Under the pieces are notes generated by a model, which saw nothing but the letters and a program-made list of their open reading frames with translations, did no database searches and had not been told where the DNA came from. Below are positions 6,958 to 9,747 of a stretch of DNA of 9,747 bases, piece after piece (position 1 is the first letter of the stretch; each line of letters starts with the position of its first letter). Origin of the DNA: Planctomycetaceae bacterium (lineage in GTDB: Bacteria > Planctomycetota > Planctomycetia > Pirellulales > Pirellulaceae); assembly GCA_012965455.1 (NCBI GenBank), contig DTSG01000366.1:1-9747 (forward strand). Direction: 5' to 3'. Made by a program: the position numbers and the translations under genes.

Positions 6958-6966
6958 AGTATAGCA
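6958..6966 (-). promoter_or_regulatory. Possible extended -10 promoter directly before uppS
   Basis: The minus strand reads TGC-TATACT (6966-6958), an extended -10 element whose hexamer matches TATAAT at five of six bases. No good -35 box is present at the usual distance (the bases there are GCGTCC), which extended -10 promoters can tolerate. The expected start point, 7 nt downstream, is about 6951, one base before the uppS ATG, so the transcript would be leaderless or nearly so. Confidence 0.33.
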
Positions 6967-7055
6967 AGCTGACTAGATTAGGACGCGTGGAATACACCAA
7001 CGACGGTCGCTTTCACAATTAGGGATCGTTACGCTCGGTATCACCGAAAACCCAA

Positions 7056-8372
7056 CTAACTATTTAGCCCAGCCAAGGCTGTAACACCATCGGTCAACAC
7101 AATAGTTTGTGCTCTGTCTGGTCCAACCGATACAACTTCGACTGGCACGCCAACCAACTCAGCAATTCTCGCAACGTAATCTTTAGCTGCTTGTGGGAAT
7201 TCATCGTAGTTGGTCGTATTTGTTAAATCCGTATCCCAACCTGCATAGGTCTCATAGATCGGTTTGACTCGGCGTAAGTCGTCAGCATCACAAGGGAAAT
7301 TCGTAATACGCTCGCCGTCTAATTCATAAGCGACACAAATCTTGACCTCAGGAATCTGCGAAATCACATCCATCATCATTAACGATAGGGCGGTCGCACC
7401 ACTTAACCGAGAAGTGTACCGCACGGCGACTGCATCAAACCAACCACAGCGGCGAGGTCGACCCGTTGTCGTACCGTACTCGTTGCCAAGTTCACGCAAT
7501 CGCTGGCCATCTTCGTTATCCTGCTCCGTCGGAAACGGACCTCCGCCTACTCGAGTGCTGTAAGCCTTGATGACACCAATGACTTTGTTGATATGTCGAG
7601 CGGGAATCCCAGAACCACCGGAGACCCCAACTCCAGAACTGTTGCTGCTTGTTACAAATGGAAACGTACCATGGTCGATATCCAGCAACGCTCCCTGAGC
7701 ACCTTCGAACAATATGCTGCAACCATCATCCACCGCATCAAGCATAAAGTGAGTCGTATCGCGAACGTAACTCTTTAGCGCTTCAGCATACCCGCTGTAT
7801 TCAGCGATAATTGCTTCGGCTTCAAGGGGTTCAGAATCGTCACCACCGATGCCAATCAAAATCGCATTTTTCGCTTCGACTATAGAACGTACTCTGTCTG
7901 CAAAATCATCACGGTACATATCGCCTAGACGAATAGCAAAAGAACGACCCACTTTGTCGCAATAACACGGGCCAATCCCCCGTAGCGTTGTACCAATCGA
8001 CTCGCCTTTAATCTTCTTAGCATTTAATAGCTTATCTTCAGCAATGTGCCACGGAAAAACAACGTGGACTCGCTCGCTGATCAGTAGGTTGTCAGTAGTC
8101 AAACCCTGAGCAGTTAGACCGTTGAGTTCATCAATTATTGTTCCTGGATTTAACACAACACCGGGAGCGATGACATTGGTCGTCTCTGCGTTCAAAATTC
8201 CACTGGGAATCAAGTGTAGTTTATATGTTGTGTCGCCAGTAACCACTGTGTGCCCTGCATTGGACCCACCTAGAAATCGGCAAACAATATCAAAATTGGG
8301 AGCTAGCAAATCGACTAATTTACCCTTCGCTTCATCTCCCCACTGCAATCCTATAACACATGTGCCTGGCAC
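7056..8372 (-). CDS. purA: Adenylosuccinate synthetase
   Basis: Protein of 438 aa, usual length. This cytosolic homodimeric enzyme joins IMP and aspartate with GTP to form adenylosuccinate, the first committed step to AMP. The N-terminal GTP loop reads LQWGDEAKGKLVD (9-21) with catalytic D13; the standard loop GDEGKGK has Gly where this has A15. Catalytic H41 is in NAGHTVV (38-44). Further family marks are TTLRGIGPCYCDK, FEGAQGALLDIDHGTFPFVT, VGGGPFPTE, GTTTGRPRRCGWFD and, near the end, VGPDRAQTI. The start is GTG at 8372, fixed by a strong AAAGGAG ribosome site 6 nt upstream and by the conserved N-terminus. It is read divergently from rpsB and is followed by uppS after 105 bp, where I see no T-tract terminator, so read-through into uppS-cdsA is possible. 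Identity is firm. Confidence 0.97.
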   Translation of the reverse strand: MPGTCVIGLQWGDEAKGKLVDLLAPNFDIVCRFLGGSNAGHTVVTGDTTYKLHLIPSGILNAETTNVIAPGVVLNPGTIIDELNGLTAQGLTTDNLLISERVHVVFPWHIAEDKLLNAKKIKGESIGTTLRGIGPCYCDKVGRSFAIRLGDMYRDDFADRVRSIVEAKNAILIGIGGDDSEPLEAEAIIAEYSGYAEALKSYVRDTTHFMLDAVDDGCSILFEGAQGALLDIDHGTFPFVTSSNSSGVGVSGGSGIPARHINKVIGVIKAYSTRVGGGPFPTEQDNEDGQRLRELGNEYGTTTGRPRRCGWFDAVAVRYTSRLSGATALSLMMMDVISQIPEVKICVAYELDGERITNFPCDADDLRRVKPIYETYAGWDTDLTNTTNYDEFPQAAKDYVARIAELVGVPVEVVSVGPDRAQTIVLTDGVTALAGLNS

Positions 8373-8378
8373 AATGCG

Positions 8379-8385
8379 CTCCTTT
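8379..8385 (-). promoter_or_regulatory. Strong ribosome binding site for the purA GTG start
   Basis: The minus strand reads AAAGGAG with 6 nt to the GTG at 8372. This is the best Shine-Dalgarno match in the window and supports GTG as the start of purA. Confidence 0.8.
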
Positions 8386-8417
8386 CAATCAAATTCACGA
8401 TTTTGCACAAACATGTC

Positions 8418-8446
8418 ATTCTGAATGTCTTTGAACGTCAGGTCAA
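8418..8446 (-). promoter_or_regulatory. Candidate purA promoter
   Basis: On the minus strand TTGACC (8446-8441) and CAGAAT (8423-8418) are 17 nt apart; they match the sigma70 boxes at five and four of six bases. Transcription would start near 8411, giving a leader of about 40 nt that includes the strong ribosome site of purA. This is a consensus match by eye only. Confidence 0.3.
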
Positions 8447-8585
8447 GTATCCAGACGCAAATGAAATAACACCTTTTTTCAACTCACAATTCGAACACAA
8501 TCCATACCAGTCGCTGGCAATTAAAACCCCTAAAACCAAAAACCAATTTCTAAGAATATCTCATGACAAATAAATAGTTCGGCGA

Positions 8586-8614
8586 TTGACCATAAATGTC
8601 TATCTAGGTAGATT
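8586..8614 (+). promoter_or_regulatory. Candidate rpsB promoter
   Basis: TTGACC (8586-8591) and TAGATT (8609-8614) are 17 nt apart and match the sigma70 boxes at five and four of six bases. A start near 8621 would give rpsB a leader of about 209 nt, long enough to hold the two hairpins upstream of the gene. Other weak boxes exist nearer the gene, so this is only a candidate. Confidence 0.25.
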
Positions 8615-8735
8615 GAATAGTTCTGTGGTAGTTGTTTTTTCCACGCTAGTTGGCAAAGCTATCACAGAAAATATTTATGACCTCCATTTAACTGCCTAGG
8701 CAAAGGGTTCCCCTGTAACGTAAAGCGTTGAATAT

Positions 8736-8748
8736 CGAATCTGATTCG
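8736..8748 (+). repeat. Small hairpin in the probable rpsB leader
   Basis: CGAAT-CTG-ATTCG forms a 5-bp stem with a 3-nt loop, about 80 nt before the rpsB start. It is short and may be chance, but it lies close to a second inverted repeat. Confidence 0.3.
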
Positions 8749-8764
8749 TTTTCATCGCAATAAT

Positions 8765-8784
8765 AGTGAATAAACCAATTCACT
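8765..8784 (+). repeat. Inverted repeat / hairpin upstream of rpsB
   Basis: AGTGAAT (8765-8771) and ATTCACT (8778-8784) form a perfect 7-bp stem around the 6-nt loop AAACCA, 45 nt before the preferred rpsB ATG. As RNA it would lie in the leader; as DNA it could be an operator. rpsB leaders bind S2 for autoregulation in enterobacteria, but no similarity to that element is claimed here. Confidence 0.38.
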
Positions 8785-8816
8785 CTATACGTTATCGCCA
8801 ACGAGTTTTGCGAGGG

Positions 8817-8822
8817 AAAGGA
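8817..8822 (+). promoter_or_regulatory. rpsB ribosome binding site
   Basis: AAAGGA lies 4 nt before the ATG at 8827 and 7 nt before the ATG at 8830. The spacing favours the second ATG. Confidence 0.6.
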
Positions 8823-8829
8823 TTGAATG

Positions 8830-9747
8830 ATGGCTGATATTGTAAAAGAACTTATTGAATCTGGAGTCCATTTTGGTCACCGCGCTAGTCGCTGGAACCC
8901 AAAGATGGCCCCGTATATCTACGCTCGAAAAAACCAAGTCCATATCTTGGACATCCGCGAAACTGTTCGTGGGTTGCTGCGAGCTAAAAAATACTTGAAG
9001 CAGGTCGCCGAAGGTGGCAGCCTCATCTTATTCGTCGGAACAAAACGACAAGCAAGTGGAATTGTTGAACGTGAAGCATTACGCGCTGGTATGTCTTTCA
9101 TTACCGAACGCTGGCTCGGCGGTACGCTCACAAACTTCCGTACGATTCGCGATCGCCTCACTCGACTTGAAGAACTAGAAGCATTGCGCAGCAGCGACGA
9201 AATCAATTCCTACTCCAAGAAGATGCAGTCGTCGCTGAATCGTGAATACCGAAAAATGTATCGTAACCTTAATGGTATCCGCAATATGAACCGACTTCCT
9301 GAATGTGTCGTGGTTGTTGACCCCAACAAAGAACGCAATGCAATCCGAGAAGCAACCAAGATGGGGATCGCCACGATCGCTCTAACCGATACCGATTGTG
9401 ATCCTGATATCGTCGATCTACCAATTCCCGGTAATGATGATGGTCTACGTAGCATCGAAGCGATCATTAGCCACCTAGCAGACGCTGTTATCGAAGGAAA
9501 AACAGGACAACCTGTCGACCGCGAAGCTGTAATTGCTGCTCGAGTTGCGGCTCAGGCCGCCGCCGCAGAACAAGCTGCTGAAGAAGCCGCCGCACTAGCT
9601 GCTGCTAAAGCCGCTGAAGCCGCCGCACTAGCTGCTGCTAAAGCCGCTGAAGCTGAAGCTGCCCCAGTTGTCGTTGCCGAAGAAGCACCTGCCGAAGAAG
9701 CACCTGCCGAAACCGGCTTAACCGAAGAAGCACCTGCCGAAGAAGCA
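8830..9747 (+). CDS. rpsB: 30S ribosomal protein S2 with Ala/Glu-rich repeat tail (3' end outside window)
   Basis: Structural protein of the small ribosomal subunit; 306 codons are visible with no stop. The core (1-224) matches S2: SGVHFGHR (11-18), RWNPKMAPYIY, FVGTKRQA, ITERWLGGTLTNF, GIRNMNRLPECVVVVDP, and IPGNDDG (199-205). The usual S2 protein is about 220-260 aa, but here at least 82 more residues follow, mostly Ala and Glu with some Lys and Pro, built from tandem repeats: an 11-aa unit twice (252-273) and 5-aa AEEAP-like units from 283 on. Two ATG codons stand in tandem at 8827 and 8830; the AAAGGA ribosome site (8817-8822) is 4 nt from the first and 7 nt from the second, and S2 proteins usually begin MA or MS, so 8830 is preferred. 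It is divergent from purA; tsf often follows rpsB but lies beyond the edge. Identity of the core is firm; the tail is real coding sequence in frame, its role unknown. Confidence 0.96.
   Translation, partial: MADIVKELIESGVHFGHRASRWNPKMAPYIYARKNQVHILDIRETVRGLLRAKKYLKQVAEGGSLILFVGTKRQASGIVEREALRAGMSFITERWLGGTLTNFRTIRDRLTRLEELEALRSSDEINSYSKKMQSSLNREYRKMYRNLNGIRNMNRLPECVVVVDPNKERNAIREATKMGIATIALTDTDCDPDIVDLPIPGNDDGLRSIEAIISHLADAVIEGKTGQPVDREAVIAARVAAQAAAAEQAAEEAAALAAAKAAEAAALAAAKAAEAEAAPVVVAEEAPAEEAPAETGLTEEAPAEEA
9583..9648 (+). repeat. 33-bp perfect tandem duplication inside rpsB
   Basis: Two identical 33-bp copies (9583-9615 and 9616-9648) encode the unit EAAALAAAKAA twice; identity runs five bases further into the next unit. 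Perfect identity, including synonymous positions, points to a recent in-frame duplication or to slippage-driven homogenisation. Confidence 0.9.
9676..9747 (+). repeat. 15-bp tandem repeats in the rpsB tail, running off the window
   Basis: Units in strict 15-nt register begin at 9676, 9691, 9706, 9721 and 9736. The first two are identical (GCCGAAGAAGCACCT, encoding AEEAP), the third has diverged (AETGL), the fourth differs at its first base (TEEAP) and the fifth is cut by the edge after 12 matching bases. The array therefore continues for an unknown length. Confidence 0.9.

Larger units (their letters stand above)
8373..8829. other. Divergent intergenic region between purA and rpsB
   Basis: This 457-bp stretch holds no gene I can support: the few ATG-initiated frames inside it close within a handful of codons, and no tRNA-like or other recognisable RNA fold was found. 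It contains the purA ribosome site, candidate promoters on both strands, a T-run at 8635-8640 without a stem before it, the 10-bp palindrome TGCCTAGGCA (8693-8702), and two small hairpins close to rpsB (8736-8748 and 8765-8784). It most likely carries the promoters and leaders of the two divergent genes. Confidence 0.7.

Noticed and set aside
7035..7047. Hairpin TCGGT-ATC-ACCGA just behind purA as a terminator
   Set aside because: The stem is only 5 bp and no T-run follows it on the minus strand, so it does not qualify as an intrinsic terminator.
8601..8640. Possible plus-strand terminator ending in the T-run at 8635-8640
   Set aside because: The only palindrome nearby (ATCTAGGTAGAT) is 20 nt away from the T-run with a 2-nt loop, and there is no plus-strand gene upstream to terminate.
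8919..9467. Two minus-strand frames (95 and 85 codons) opposite rpsB
   Set aside because: They lie fully inside the conserved S2 coding region and resemble no protein family; shadow frames.
9499..9747. Frameshift or fusion at the end of rpsB as cause of the odd tail
   Set aside because: The tail continues in the same frame as the S2 core, keeps a 3-nt periodic repeat register (33 and 15 bp units) and has no stop, so it reads as genuine in-frame coding repeat.
1..9747. A mobile, defence or biosynthetic accessory system
   Set aside because: All eight genes are recognisable core housekeeping genes; no transposase, integrase, att-like repeats, CRISPR repeats or toxin-antitoxin pair is visible.

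Overview
The window reads as ordinary chromosomal, vertically inherited housekeeping DNA from a member of the Planctomycetota (my inference). The S2 start (GVHFGHR then RWNPKM), the Ala variant of the PurA GDEGKGK loop, the CdsA box with LGG and DILD, and the gene order phoH, 7TM-HD hydrolase, ybeY, CBS membrane protein all look planctomycete-like to me from memory of family sequences. No search was run, so the phylum call is moderate and nothing finer is claimed. I see no mobile element, CRISPR array, tRNA or rRNA.

Layout, left to right: (1) positions 1-4953, all on the minus strand and therefore transcribed right to left: phoH (PhoH/YbeZ ATPase), pgpH (7TM-HD, c-di-AMP phosphodiesterase family), ybeY (16S rRNA maturation and ribosome-quality endonuclease) and a CNNM/CorC-type CBS membrane protein that runs off the left edge. 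Gaps are 49, 46 and 90 bp, which fits one operon. A good sigma70-like promoter lies just upstream of phoH at 5009-5038. (2) 4954-5190, a 237-bp gap rich in inverted repeats between two same-strand operons. (3) 5191-8372, minus strand: purA (adenylosuccinate synthetase), uppS (undecaprenyl diphosphate synthase) and cdsA (CDP-diacylglycerol synthase). The uppS-cdsA pair is a widely conserved envelope-lipid module; purA lies 105 bp upstream of uppS, and uppS may have its own, almost leaderless promoter. (4) 8373-8829, a 457-bp divergent intergenic region with candidate promoters for purA (minus) and rpsB (plus) and two small hairpins in the probable rpsB leader. (5) 8830 to the right edge, plus strand: rpsB (ribosomal protein S2), still open at the edge and carrying a long Ala/Glu-rich tandem-repeat tail.

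How the genes fit together: YbeY and PhoH/YbeZ are known functional partners in rRNA processing, and PgpH would add cyclic-dinucleotide turnover in the membrane. UppS supplies the lipid carrier for wall and O-antigen polymers and CdsA supplies the precursor of the anionic phospholipids. PurA commits IMP to AMP.

I did not find a convincing undescribed multi-gene system. The most notable observations are the repeat tail on S2, the His-to-Asp replacement at the third metal-ligand position of YbeY, the altered CdsA signature, the possible leaderless start of uppS, and the structured regulatory gaps.
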